This document shows, piece after piece, positions 41,660 through 50,065 of a stretch of 64,000 bases of DNA. A program made the position numbers and the translations under genes. The stretch is from contig NZ_JADLZT010000005.1 of assembly GCF_015453285.1 (NCBI RefSeq), positions 186,001 to 250,000 on the forward strand, in the 5' to 3' direction. This stretch comes from Lysobacter niastensis. GTDB lineage: Bacteria; Pseudomonadota; Gammaproteobacteria; Xanthomonadales; Xanthomonadaceae. The notes under the pieces are model-generated. The model was not told where the DNA came from, ran no database searches, and saw only the letters and a list, made by a program, of their open reading frames with translations. Numbering within the stretch: position 1 is the stretch's first letter; each line of letters starts with the position of its first letter.

Positions 41660-43332
41660 GCACCGTCGTCCAGGGGCGGTCCAACGCCATCTCCGCCTTT
41701 ACGCAGGCACTGCGTCAGTTCGCCGAGTTCCGTCCGGAAATGACCGTCGAGCGACTGGCACTCCTTGCCAGCGCGTTCTTCACGGTGTTCTGCAACGTCG
41801 CCTTCTTCCGGGCCGCCGCCGCGACGGGAGCGCTGCAAGGCCACTGGCCGACCGCATTGAGCCTGGTGGCGATGGTCGGCGGGCTCAACCTGCTGTTGTT
41901 GTGCCTGCTGCTCAATCGCTGGACCGCCAAGCCGCTGCTGATCGTGCTGCTGCTCGTGACGTCGGTGGCCGCGCATTTCATGAGCCGCTACACCATCTAC
42001 CTGGACGCGGACATGCTGCGCAACATCCTGCACACCGACGGCAAGGAGTCGGGCGAACTGATTTCGCCCGGTGTGCTGCCGTCGCTGTTGAGCCTCGGGG
42101 TGTTGCCATCGCTGCTGGTCTGGCGTGTGCGCCTTCGCCATCGCACGCTGCGCCGCGCGGCGCTGGTGCGTGCTGCGTGGGTGGTGCTGGCGATGCTGAT
42201 CGCGGCGGGTGCGGCGCTGGCGTCGTTCCAGAACCTGTCGGCGCTGATGCGCAACCATCGCGAATTGCGCCACCTGATCACCCCCGGCAATTACCTGGTC
42301 TCGCTGGCACGCGTGCTGGCCGACGACGAGGTCGCCAAGCACCGCCCGCGCACGCCGCTCGGCACGCACGCCCATATCGCCGGCCGACCGGCCGAGGCGC
42401 GGCCGCGTCTGCTGGTGCTGGTCGTCGGTGAGACCGTCCGCGCGCAGAACTGGGGCCTCAATGGCTACGCACGCCAGACCACGCCCGAGCTGAGCCGCAT
42501 CGCGCCAGTCAACTTCAGCCAGGTCAGCTCGTGCGGCTCGGCGACCGAGGTGTCGGTGCCGTGCATGTTCTCGCCGTGGGGCCGCGCGAACTACGACAAG
42601 GACCGCATCAAGCATTCCGAGTCGCTGCTGCACGTGCTGGAGCACGCCGGTGTCCACACGCTGTGGCGCGACAACCAGACCGGCTGCAAGGGCGTCTGCG
42701 ACGGGCTCGCGTTCGAATCGTTCGAGCACGCCACGTTGCCGAAGGTCTGCGATGCCGAAGGCTGCCTCGACGAAGCCATGCTGCAGGGACTGATCGGCGA
42801 GGTGGATCGCCGTCCCGGCGACATGGTCGTCGTGCTGCACCAGCTCGGCAACCACGGTCCCAGCTATTACAAGCGCTATCCGCCGCACCTGCGTCGATTC
42901 GTGCCCGCCTGCGAAACGTCCGAGCTGGGTGATTGCAGCCGCGAGCAGATCGTCAACGCCTACGACAATGCGGTCCTGCACACGGACGAATTCCTGGCGA
43001 ACACCATCCGCCTGCTGGCGGCACAGACCGGACGCGACACGGCGCTGATCTACGTGTCCGACCACGGCGAATCGCTGGGCGAGAACGGCCTGTACCTGCA
43101 TGGCGTGCCGTATGCGATCGCGCCGGACACACAGACCCGCGTTCCGATGGTGATGTGGCTGTCGTCGGGCTTCGCCGCCTCGCGTGGCATCGACATCGCA
43201 TGCCTCAAGCGAGAGGCGAAGGCGCCGGCCAGCCATGACAACCTGTTCCACTCGGTGCTGGGCCTGATGCAGGTGAGCACGTCCGAGTACGACCCGGGCC
43301 TGGACCTGTTCCGCGGCTGCGCATCGCGCTGA
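41656..43332 (+). CDS. eptA: Lipid A phosphoethanolamine transferase (EptA/MCR family)
   Basis: A 558-residue inner-membrane enzyme that moves phosphoethanolamine from phosphatidylethanolamine to lipid A on the periplasmic side. Five membrane helices (to about residue 185) are followed by the sulfatase-fold domain. The nucleophile is T297 in CGSATEVSVPCMFS; metal ligands are in VVGETVRAQNWG (E), and in SDHGESLGENGLYLHG (D, H, and H of the zinc site). Disulfide-forming cysteine pairs (SCGSATEVSVPC, GCKGVC) are conserved. This modification lowers the negative charge of LPS and in many species reduces susceptibility to polymyxins. An open frame upstream through the PAP2 gene is a shadow. Confidence 0.92.
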   Translation: MSTVVQGRSNAISAFTQALRQFAEFRPEMTVERLALLASAFFTVFCNVAFFRAAAATGALQGHWPTALSLVAMVGGLNLLLLCLLLNRWTAKPLLIVLLLVTSVAAHFMSRYTIYLDADMLRNILHTDGKESGELISPGVLPSLLSLGVLPSLLVWRVRLRHRTLRRAALVRAAWVVLAMLIAAGAALASFQNLSALMRNHRELRHLITPGNYLVSLARVLADDEVAKHRPRTPLGTHAHIAGRPAEARPRLLVLVVGETVRAQNWGLNGYARQTTPELSRIAPVNFSQVSSCGSATEVSVPCMFSPWGRANYDKDRIKHSESLLHVLEHAGVHTLWRDNQTGCKGVCDGLAFESFEHATLPKVCDAEGCLDEAMLQGLIGEVDRRPGDMVVVLHQLGNHGPSYYKRYPPHLRRFVPACETSELGDCSREQIVNAYDNAVLHTDEFLANTIRLLAAQTGRDTALIYVSDHGESLGENGLYLHGVPYAIAPDTQTRVPMVMWLSSGFAASRGIDIACLKREAKAPASHDNLFHSVLGLMQVSTSEYDPGLDLFRGCASR

Positions 43333-43345
43333 TCGGGTCGGCCGC

Positions 43346-44434
43346 CTACGCGAACAGGTCGCTCTGCGTGTCGACGCCTTCGTCGTCGACGAAGCCGGAC
43401 AGGCCGACGCCGACGAGCCGGTAACGCGTGCTGTCCGGCAACTGCACGCGCCCGCGGAGGTCGCTGGCAATGCGCACCAGCGCTTCCAGCGATGCCGGCC
43501 GCTCCGCCGGCGTGAGGCTTCGGGTGAGGATGCGGAAGTCGCTGGTCTTCAGCTTCAGCACCACGGTGCGTGCGACGCGGGCGTGCTCGCCGCCGCGCTC
43601 GCGCTCGTAGCCGGCCCAGGTCTTCTCGGCGAGCCGGCGGATGTGCGGCTCCAGTTCGTCCAGCGGCAGGTCGTGCTCGAAGGTGTCCTCCGAGGAGATC
43701 TGCAGGGTGGGGCGCTCGGGTTCCACCGGGTTGTCGTCGATGCCGAACGACAGTTCGTGCAGACGGCGCCCCCAACGACCGAAGCGCAGCTCCAGTTCGG
43801 CCAGCCCGATCTGGCGCAGGTCGGTGACGGTGGCGATGCCCAGTTCCTGCAGGCGTGCCTCGGTCACCTTGCCCACGCCGGGCAGGCGCCCGACCGGCAA
43901 TGGTGCGAGGAACGACTCGACCTGGTGCGGGCGGATCACGAACAGGCCATCGGGCTTGCGCCAGTCGGACGCGATCTTCGCCAGGAACTTGTTGGGCGCG
44001 ACGCCGGCCGACGCGGTCAGTTGCGTCTCCTCGCGGATGGCCGCACGGATCGCTTCGGCGGTCGCCGTGGCGGTGGGCAGGCCGGTCCTGGTCGTGGTGA
44101 CATCGAGGTAGGCCTCGTCCAGCGACAGCGGCTCGATCAGGTCGGTGTGGCGGGCGAAGATCCCGCGTACCTGCTGCGAGACCGCCTTGTAGCGGGTGAA
44201 GTCCGGCGGCACGAACACGGCATCCGGACAGAGCCGCTCGGCCCGTATCGCCGGCATCGCCGAGCGCACGCCGAACGTGCGCGCTTCGTAGCTGGCCGCG
44301 CAGACGACCGATCGCGCGCCGCGCCAGGCGACCACCACCGGCCGTCCCCGCAGGCTGGGGTCGTCGCGTTGTTCGACCGACGCGTAGAACGCGTCCATGT
44401 CGACGTGGAGGATCTTGCGCGGGGGAACGGACAA
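43346..44434 (-). CDS. dinB: DNA polymerase IV (Y-family)
   Basis: A 362-residue translesion polymerase. The catalytic acidic residues are in ILHVDMDAFYASVEQ and LSLDEAYLDVT. The steric gate region reads YEARTFGVRSAM, the helix-hairpin-helix reads LPVGRLPGVGK, and the little-finger domain fills residues 240-345. The C-terminus ends in EGVDTQSDLFA, in part like a beta-clamp-binding motif (QSDLF). A LexA box lies 34 bases upstream of the start, consistent with SOS induction. Confidence 0.95.
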   Translation of the reverse strand: MSVPPRKILHVDMDAFYASVEQRDDPSLRGRPVVVAWRGARSVVCAASYEARTFGVRSAMPAIRAERLCPDAVFVPPDFTRYKAVSQQVRGIFARHTDLIEPLSLDEAYLDVTTTRTGLPTATATAEAIRAAIREETQLTASAGVAPNKFLAKIASDWRKPDGLFVIRPHQVESFLAPLPVGRLPGVGKVTEARLQELGIATVTDLRQIGLAELELRFGRWGRRLHELSFGIDDNPVEPERPTLQISSEDTFEHDLPLDELEPHIRRLAEKTWAGYERERGGEHARVARTVVLKLKTSDFRILTRSLTPAERPASLEALVRIASDLRGRVQLPDSTRYRLVGVGLSGFVDDEGVDTQSDLFA

Positions 44435-44467
44435 GGCTGAGCGGCGACAGCCGGCGGGGCGTGGCTG

Positions 44468-44483
44468 TTAGTACAAATACTAA
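44468..44483. promoter_or_regulatory. LexA box upstream of dinB
   Basis: TTAGTACAAATACTAA is a perfect palindrome in its arms (TTAGTA/TACTAA), matching the TTAG-N6-TACTAA-like operators described for Xanthomonadaceae LexA. It is 34 bases before the dinB start on the minus strand. Confidence 0.85.
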
Positions 44484-44520
44484 ATCACACAATGGCCGCC
44501 GGCCAAGGCCAGCCAGCGGC

Positions 44521-44949
44521 TCAGGAGGGCCTGCGTCCCCGCACTCCGATACCGTGTTCGTAGACGAGCCTTCCGCCCCACCAGCCGGCGATGCACAGCA
44601 CCAGGAAGCCAATCACGCTCATGCCGAGGCTGAGCATGCCGGGACGCGTCAGCGATGTCCCTTCGAGCCGCAGGAACAGGCTCGTGGCGTAGCAGCACCA
44701 TGCCGCCATCATCAGCAGCATGTGGCGGTTGACGGCGCCGATCACCGGGCTGCCGTCTTCCAGCTTCTGCAGCTCGACGAAGCCGGTCGCCATCGCCGCG
44801 AGCGCGGCCAGCGTGCCGATGGCCATCGTCACGCCGGCGAACTGCCACGCCGGCTGGCCCCAGTGAAGGCTCGCCAGGTCGGCCACCGTGGCCAGCGTCC
44901 AGGTCGCGATCGGGAAGTGGACGAACGCGGGATGCAGCGGATGGCTCAC
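44521..44949 (-). CDS. DUF2231-type four-helix membrane protein
   Basis: A 142-residue inner-membrane protein that begins SHPLHPAFVHFPIATW at a GTG, the typical N-terminal signature of DUF2231 proteins. Four hydrophobic helices follow (about 12-30, 37-58, 77-97 and 107-128). The function of the family is unknown; it occurs in redox or metal-related operons. The GTG overlaps the stop of the upstream membrane-protein gene by 4 bases, so it is coupled to it. dinB follows, but from its own LexA-controlled promoter. Confidence 0.8.
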   Translation of the reverse strand: MSHPLHPAFVHFPIATWTLATVADLASLHWGQPAWQFAGVTMAIGTLAALAAMATGFVELQKLEDGSPVIGAVNRHMLLMMAAWCCYATSLFLRLEGTSLTRPGMLSLGMSVIGFLVLCIAGWWGGRLVYEHGIGVRGRRPS

Positions 44950-45290
44950 GCCGCCAGCACCGCGCTCAGCAGCGTGAGGAAACCCACCACGGCAACACCG
45001 GCGTGGACGAACACCACCGCCTTGGGCGCGATCTTGCCGCGCAGGTGGATCGAGGCCAGGTAGAAGCCGCCCAGCGCCGCGAGCACCAGGATGCCCAGTG
45101 CGGCCGTGACGCGCGCCGGCGCACCGCCCTGCAAGGCGATGAGGATCAGCAGTACCAGGCCGCTGGCGCCGAGCAGCGCGTGTGCGATGGAGATGGCCCA
45201 TGGAGCCAGCCGGCCGCGAAGCACGTGGGAAGCCAGCACCAGACCGCCGAGGGCGGCAATGGCGAAGACGAGCAGGGCAGTGGTCAGCAT
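44946..45290 (-). CDS. Small four-helix membrane protein, unknown function
   Basis: A 114-residue protein with four predicted membrane helices (about 2-21, 31-52, 60-80 and 92-112) and short basic loops (LRGRLAPW, HLRGKIAPK). The repeated LRGxxAP pattern suggests that it arose by duplication of a two-helix unit. I do not recognise a family. It overlaps the sigma factor gene by 7 bases and the DUF2231 gene by 4, so the three form one translationally coupled unit. A role as partner of the sigma factor is possible but not shown. Confidence 0.75.
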   Translation of the reverse strand: MLTTALLVFAIAALGGLVLASHVLRGRLAPWAISIAHALLGASGLVLLILIALQGGAPARVTAALGILVLAALGGFYLASIHLRGKIAPKAVVFVHAGVAVVGFLTLLSAVLAA

Positions 45291-46027
45291 GTCGGTTCTC
45301 CTGTGGTCGAAGATGGGCGCAGCTCAGTCGCAGGCGGGAAGGTGCGTTCGAGGCGTTGCATCACGGCGGCGGTCATGCGGTCGCAGCGCGTGCCGAGGAA
45401 GGGGAACGCATCGGCGAGCGTCGCCGACAGCGCATCGTTGAGTTGCGCGCGCAACAGCCGGCGCGCGCGATGCAGCCGCGTCTTCACGGTCTCGGGGCGA
45501 AGCTCGAGCACGACCGCGGTTTCCTCGACGGTGCAGTCCTCGATCTCGCGCATCACGAACACGATCCGGAACGGCTCGGGCAGGCGATCGACCGCATGTT
45601 CGATGAGCTGGCGCGCCTGGTCGCGTGCGGCGAGGGCCGCCGGGTCCTCGTTTCCGAACTTCTCCGGAAAGGAAATGATGTTGTCCACCTGCAGTGCCTC
45701 CACCTGGTCGATGTCGACGACCGGGCGGCGCTTGCGCAGGCGCCCGTAGCATTCGTTGAGCACGATCCGCGTCAGCCATGTCAGCAGGGAGGCCTGTCCG
45801 CGAAAGTCGCCCAGTTTGGCGAACGCATCGACGTAGGCCGCCTGCACTACGTCCTCGGCTTCGGCATCGTCGTTGACCACGCCGCGCGCCACGCGGAACA
45901 GCCGCTGGTTGCAGCGCCGCATGATGTCGCGGAACGCCTGGCGATCGCCGCGAAGCACCAGGTCCACGAGGGCGGCATCGTCCATCGCGGCGTAATCGCG
46001 GGCGAGCGTGCTGCCGGGTTGGGCCAT
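45284..46027 (-). CDS. ECF-type RNA polymerase sigma factor
   Basis: A 247-residue sigma70-family factor. Region 2 (about 22-90) reads GDRQAFRDIMRRCNQRLFRVARG then NDDAEAEDVVQAAYVDAF (core residues given), and region 4 (about 135-190) reads LPEPFRIVFVMREIEDCTVEETAVVLE, described by its ends. A further ~50 residues at the C-terminus are unusual for ECF factors and may be a regulatory extension. I chose the ATG at 46027 (MAQPGSTLARDYAAM), which has AGGAGA 8 bases upstream. No anti-sigma factor is recognisable; the next two genes encode small membrane proteins. Confidence 0.9.
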   Translation of the reverse strand: MAQPGSTLARDYAAMDDAALVDLVLRGDRQAFRDIMRRCNQRLFRVARGVVNDDAEAEDVVQAAYVDAFAKLGDFRGQASLLTWLTRIVLNECYGRLRKRRPVVDIDQVEALQVDNIISFPEKFGNEDPAALAARDQARQLIEHAVDRLPEPFRIVFVMREIEDCTVEETAVVLELRPETVKTRLHRARRLLRAQLNDALSATLADAFPFLGTRCDRMTAAVMQRLERTFPPATELRPSSTTGEPTC

Positions 46028-46090
46028 GATCCGTATCTCCTGCTGCGTACTCGGAATTCGTCCTGCAACCATTGGATGCAAGCGTGTGCT

Positions 46091-46724
46091 TCAGGTTCCC
46101 GCCGGCGCATTCAGTGTGGACAGGATCTCGCGCCGGAAGGGTTCGCGCTCGAAGCGGCCGAGCAGGCAGCGCGTCATCATGGCTACGCCCTGCATGTCGA
46201 CGCCACGTGAAGCGATGCACTCATGCGCGGCCCGGATGACCACCGCGACGCCGCGCGGCTGCAGCACGCGGTCGAGCGTGTGGGCGATCTCCTGCGTCAG
46301 GCGTTCCTGGATCTGCAGGCGCCGCGCGAAGGCGTCGACCAGGCGAGCGAGCTTGGAGATGCCGACGACGCGCTCGCCCGGCAGGTAGGCGACGTGGGCA
46401 ACGCCGCGGATCGGCGCCATGTGGTGCTCGCACACGGAGCGGACCGGGATGTCCCGCAGCAGCACGATGTCGTGGTAGCCAGCGCCCTCGAACGTGCGTC
46501 CGAGCACGTGCGCGGGATCGATTGCGTAGCCGCCGAACCATTCCTCGTAGGCGCGCACCACGCGGGCTGGCGTATCGGCCAGGCCCTCGCGCGAGGGATG
46601 GTCGCCCGCCCAGGCGGATCAGGGTGCGCACCGCGGCTTCCGCTTCCTGTCGGGTAGGGCGTGGGTCGACCGGGGCGTCGGGCGCCGGCTTTTCGTCGAT
46701 GACCTGCAGTCGGGCGTCCAGCAC
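46091..46724 (-). pseudogene. folE: GTP cyclohydrolase I with a 1-base frameshift
   Basis: This gene would encode the ~210-residue zinc enzyme that opens GTP to dihydroneopterin triphosphate for folate (or pterin) synthesis. The C-terminal 156 codons (46091-46561) are intact and contain the zinc and active-site residues [10 protein letters not shown], the QERLTQEIA helix, and MTRCLLG. The N-terminal part (GTG at 46724; [11 protein letters not shown]) is in another frame. One extra G in the plus-strand CAGGCGG at about 46613-46614 shifts the frame; removing it gives [20 protein letters not shown], the family sequence. It may be a true mutation or a sequencing error. The downstream frame could start at the GTG at 46561 but would lack the N-terminal helices. 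The folE gene precedes the sigma factor gene on the same strand. Confidence 0.85.
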
Positions 46725-46889
46725 GTTCTTTACCTGAGTCCGGGGTTCAGTCGTAAAGATGCAGCAGGGCGCGAGAGGTTCCCGCCGGCCTGGTGTGTGG
46801 CCCGGAACCGCGCCGGGCCCGCCGCGTCCAATGCGCATGCCCTTCGCGCGCCCAGCCGCAAGCCGATGTCGATCTGATGGAGTCATGCC

Positions 46890-48404
46890 ATGTCGCAATC
46901 CGATGCTCCTCCTCCTGGCCCGGACCTGCGTCAGGGCGTCCCCCTGTCGATGGTTCCCGCCTCGGGCGTGCTCGCCGGCCATGTCAATGGAGCGCCGGTG
47001 CTGCTGGCGCGTCTGGATGACGGCATTCATGCCATCGGCGGGGCGTGCACGCATTACGGCGCGCCGCTGGCCGAGGGCCTCGTGGTTGGCGAGGAGATCC
47101 GCTGCCCATGGCACCATGCCTGTTTCAGCCTCCGCACCGGGCTGGCCCTGCACGCTCCCGCTTTCGCAGGATTGCCGATGTGGCGCGTCGAGGTCACCGG
47201 CGACACCGTGTTCGTGCGCGATGAGCAGTCGCCGGAGTCTGCGCCGCCGGCTGCGAACAGCGGGCATCCCGCCAGCATCGTCATCATCGGCGGTGGCGCC
47301 GCGGGCTATGCCGCGGCCCTGCGGCTGCGCGAACTGGGATTCGAAGGAACGCTGACGATGCTCAGCGCCGACGAAGCGGGTCCCTACGACCGGCCGAACC
47401 TGTCGAAGGACTACCTGGCAGGCACGGCGCCAGCGGAATGGATTCCGTTGCAGGCGCCTGACTTCTACGAATCGCAGCGGATCGACCTGCGGCTGGACTG
47501 CGAGGTCGCCAGCATCGATACCGGGGCAAGGCAAGTGGTGACGTCGTCCGGCGAGCGCATCGCCTATGACGCATTGCTGCTCGCGACCGGCGCCGAGCCG
47601 CGGCGTCTGCCGCTGCCGGGTTTCGACCGGCCCAACGTATTCGTGCTGCGCTCGCTGGCCGATTCGACGGCGATAGTGACCGCATGCGAAGGCGCGAGAT
47701 CGGTTGCGCTGGTGGGAGGCGGCTTCATCGGCATGGAAGCCGCGGCCGCGCTGCGGGCACGGGGACTGGACGTGCACGTCGTGGATCTCGACGAAGTGCC
47801 GATGTCGCGCGCCCTCGGCCGCGAAGTGGGTGGCTTCATCGCCGGCCTGCACCGCGAACAGGGCGTGACGTTCCATCTCGGCGTCGCGCCGAAAGGCTAC
47901 GACGGGAAGCAACTGGAGCTGGCAGACGGCACGCGCGTGCCCGCCGACCTGCTGATCGTCGGCGCCGGAGTGACGCCTCGCGTGGAACTGGCTACTGCCG
48001 CCGGGCTCGACGTCGACAACGGCATCCTCGTCGACGACACCCTGCAGACATCGGCGCCGAGCGTTTTCGCCGCCGGCGACGTCGCCCGCTACCGTTATCG
48101 CGGCGAGTTGATCCGCGTCGAGCATTGGGTGCATGCGGAGCGGCAGGGACAGGCCGCAGCGGCGAACATGCTCGGCGCCGCCAGGGCCTTCGCCGACGTG
48201 CCGTACTTCTGGACGCACCATTACGGCCTGGACGTGCGCAGCACCGGCCACACGACGGGCTTCGACGAGGTCCGCATCGATGGCGACCTTCAGGCCCGGG
48301 ATTTCACCGCTCGCTACTTCCGCGCGGGGCAGTTGATCGCCGCGGTGTCGGCCGGGCGCGACCTGGAGAACCTGGTGATCGAAGCCGAGCTGAAGGCGGG
48401 CTAG
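46890..48404 (+). CDS. Rieske [2Fe-2S]-FAD oxidoreductase (AIF/NAD(P)H-ferredoxin reductase-like)
   Basis: A 504-residue fusion. The N-terminal Rieske domain (about 15-115) has ligands C53 and H55 (ACTHYGAPL) and C72 and H75 (RCPWHHACFS). The C-terminal FAD/NAD(P)H reductase (about 128-500) has the FAD motif IVIIGGGAAGYAAALRLR, the NAD motif VALVGGGFIGMEAAAAL and the FAD motif SVFAAGDVARY. It resembles the AIFM3 type and reductases of dioxygenase systems; the electron acceptor is unknown. Its start at ATG 46890 has a TGGAG site. It is divergent from folE. The TAG stop falls in the left inverted repeat of the element at 48401. Confidence 0.9.
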   Translation: MSQSDAPPPGPDLRQGVPLSMVPASGVLAGHVNGAPVLLARLDDGIHAIGGACTHYGAPLAEGLVVGEEIRCPWHHACFSLRTGLALHAPAFAGLPMWRVEVTGDTVFVRDEQSPESAPPAANSGHPASIVIIGGGAAGYAAALRLRELGFEGTLTMLSADEAGPYDRPNLSKDYLAGTAPAEWIPLQAPDFYESQRIDLRLDCEVASIDTGARQVVTSSGERIAYDALLLATGAEPRRLPLPGFDRPNVFVLRSLADSTAIVTACEGARSVALVGGGFIGMEAAAALRARGLDVHVVDLDEVPMSRALGREVGGFIAGLHREQGVTFHLGVAPKGYDGKQLELADGTRVPADLLIVGAGVTPRVELATAAGLDVDNGILVDDTLQTSAPSVFAAGDVARYRYRGELIRVEHWVHAERQGQAAAANMLGAARAFADVPYFWTHHYGLDVRSTGHTTGFDEVRIDGDLQARDFTARYFRAGQLIAAVSAGRDLENLVIEAELKAG

Positions 48405-48671
48405 GGCCTGTTAACGCTATTGGGATAAGCCGCGTTGCCCCTCAGGGGCCGCTAGGTGGTGCTGCGCGCCGCAGCGGCTTGCTGATTGCAAGCTCAAGGC
48501 ACGCGGCGTCGCGTGGCGGCCCCTGAGGGGCAACCCAAAGGGTCGGGCGTGGAGGCGCGCGATGCGGCGTCATCGCTCGGTTGCGTATCGACATACGCGT
48601 CCTCGCTCTTCCTTGCCTCACACGCCTCCATGCCCGGCGCGGCCTATCCCAATAGCGTTAACAGGCCCTAG
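48401..48671. mobile_element. 271-bp MITE-like element with CTAG duplication
   Basis: The left end (48401-48427, CTAGGGCCTGTTAACGCT...) and the right end (48645-48671) are 27-bp perfect inverted repeats, extendable to 34 bp with one mismatch. A second internal inverted repeat of 19 bp lies at 48434-48452 and 48517-48535. There is no transposase frame. CTAG at both extremes would be a 4-base target duplication, matching the YTAR targets known for IS5-type elements; I do not assign a family. The two convergent flanking genes each end with TAG inside this CTAG. The central 48453-48644 holds no gene that I can support. Confidence 0.8.
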
Positions 48672-50065
48672 ACCAGTCCGGTCGCGTAGAAGGTCGCGAT
48701 CACGACGAACACCGCGGCGGTCTTGATCAGCGTGATCGCGAAGATGTCCTTGTAGGCCTGGCGATGGGTCAGGCCGGTGACGGCGAGCAGCGTGATCACC
48801 GCGCCGTTGTGCGGCAGCGTGTCCATGCCGCCGGACGCCATCGCCGCGATGCGATGCAGCACCTCCATCGGGATGCCGGCCGCGTTGGCGTTGGCGATGA
48901 ACGTCTCGGCCATCGCCGCCAGCGCGATGCTCATGCCGCCCGAGGCCGAACCGGTGATGCCGGCCAGCGCGGTCACGGTGACCGCCTCGTTGACCAGCGG
49001 ATTGGGAATCGCGCTGAGCGCGTTGGCGACGACCAGGAAGCCGGGCAGGGCGGCGATCACCGCGCCGAAGCCGTACTCGGACGCGGTGTTCATCGCCGCC
49101 AGCAGCGCGCCACCGATGGCCGACTTGCTGCCTTCGGCGAAGCCGGTCATCACCGGCTTCCAGGCGAACGCCAGCACTGTCGCGATGCCCAGCAGCAGTG
49201 CGCCCTGTACGGCCCATATCGCCGCGACCTTGGACACTTCCTGCACCACCGGCGCGGCGCTGCCGATCACCGCCGGGTCGAAGCTGTGGCTGTCGCCGTA
49301 GAAGCGCGGGATCCAGCCGGTCAGTAGCTTGTTGGCCACGCCCACCAGCACCAGTGGCAGGATCGCGATGGCCGGGTGTGCGAGATGGCCACCGGCAAAG
49401 GGCGTGGGTTCGTTGACCAGCGTGTCGCCATAGCCTTCGCCGGCCTTCAGCGCGGCGCGGCGGCGCCAGTCGAGATAGAGCAGGCCGATGGCCAGGATGA
49501 AGACGCCGCCGAGCGTGCCCAGCACCGGCGCCGCCCAGGTGTCGGTGCCGAAGAACGTGGTCGGGATGATGTTCTGGATCTGCGGCGTGCCAGGCAGCGC
49601 GTCCATCGTGAAGGTGAAGGCGCCCAGCGCGATCGTGCCGGGGATCAGGCGCTTCGGGATATGGCTTTGGCGGAACAGCTCGGCGGCGAAGGGATACACC
49701 GCGAACACCACCACGAACAACGACACGCCGCCGTAGGTGAGCAGCGCGCAGACCGCCACGATCGACAGCATCGCGCGGCTGGCGCCGAACAGCCGGATGG
49801 TCGCGGTGACTATCGACTTGGAGAAGCCGGACAGTTCGATCACCTTGCCGAACACCGCGCCGAGCAGGAACACCGGGAAGTACAGCTTCAGGAAGCCGAC
49901 CATCTTGTCCATGAACAAGCCGGTGAACATCGGCGCCACCAGCGACGGGTCGGTCAGCAGCACCGCGCCCAGCGCCGCGACCGGCGCGAACAGGATGACG
50001 CTGTAGCCGCGGTAGGCCACGAACATCAGGAAGCACAGCGCGGCCAGCACGATCAGAAAAGCCAT
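48668..50065 (-). CDS. GntP-family permease
   Basis: A 465-residue inner-membrane transporter with about 12-14 helices, of the GntP family whose members carry gluconate, related sugar acids, or 3-hydroxybutyrate-like carboxylates. The conserved loops GAFTFTMDALPGTPQIQN, PALGAVFGKVIE-like (LLGAVFGKVIELSG) and the glycine-rich GITGSASGGMSIAL are seen. I chose the ATG at 50065 (MAFLIVLAALCFL); the open frame upstream has an unlikely basic peptide. It is divergent from the TonB-dependent receptor. The context with PHB genes suggests a hydroxy-acid substrate, but specificity cannot be read from the sequence. Confidence 0.88.
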   Translation of the reverse strand: MAFLIVLAALCFLMFVAYRGYSVILFAPVAALGAVLLTDPSLVAPMFTGLFMDKMVGFLKLYFPVFLLGAVFGKVIELSGFSKSIVTATIRLFGASRAMLSIVAVCALLTYGGVSLFVVVFAVYPFAAELFRQSHIPKRLIPGTIALGAFTFTMDALPGTPQIQNIIPTTFFGTDTWAAPVLGTLGGVFILAIGLLYLDWRRRAALKAGEGYGDTLVNEPTPFAGGHLAHPAIAILPLVLVGVANKLLTGWIPRFYGDSHSFDPAVIGSAAPVVQEVSKVAAIWAVQGALLLGIATVLAFAWKPVMTGFAEGSKSAIGGALLAAMNTASEYGFGAVIAALPGFLVVANALSAIPNPLVNEAVTVTALAGITGSASGGMSIALAAMAETFIANANAAGIPMEVLHRIAAMASGGMDTLPHNGAVITLLAVTGLTHRQAYKDIFAITLIKTAAVFVVIATFYATGLV

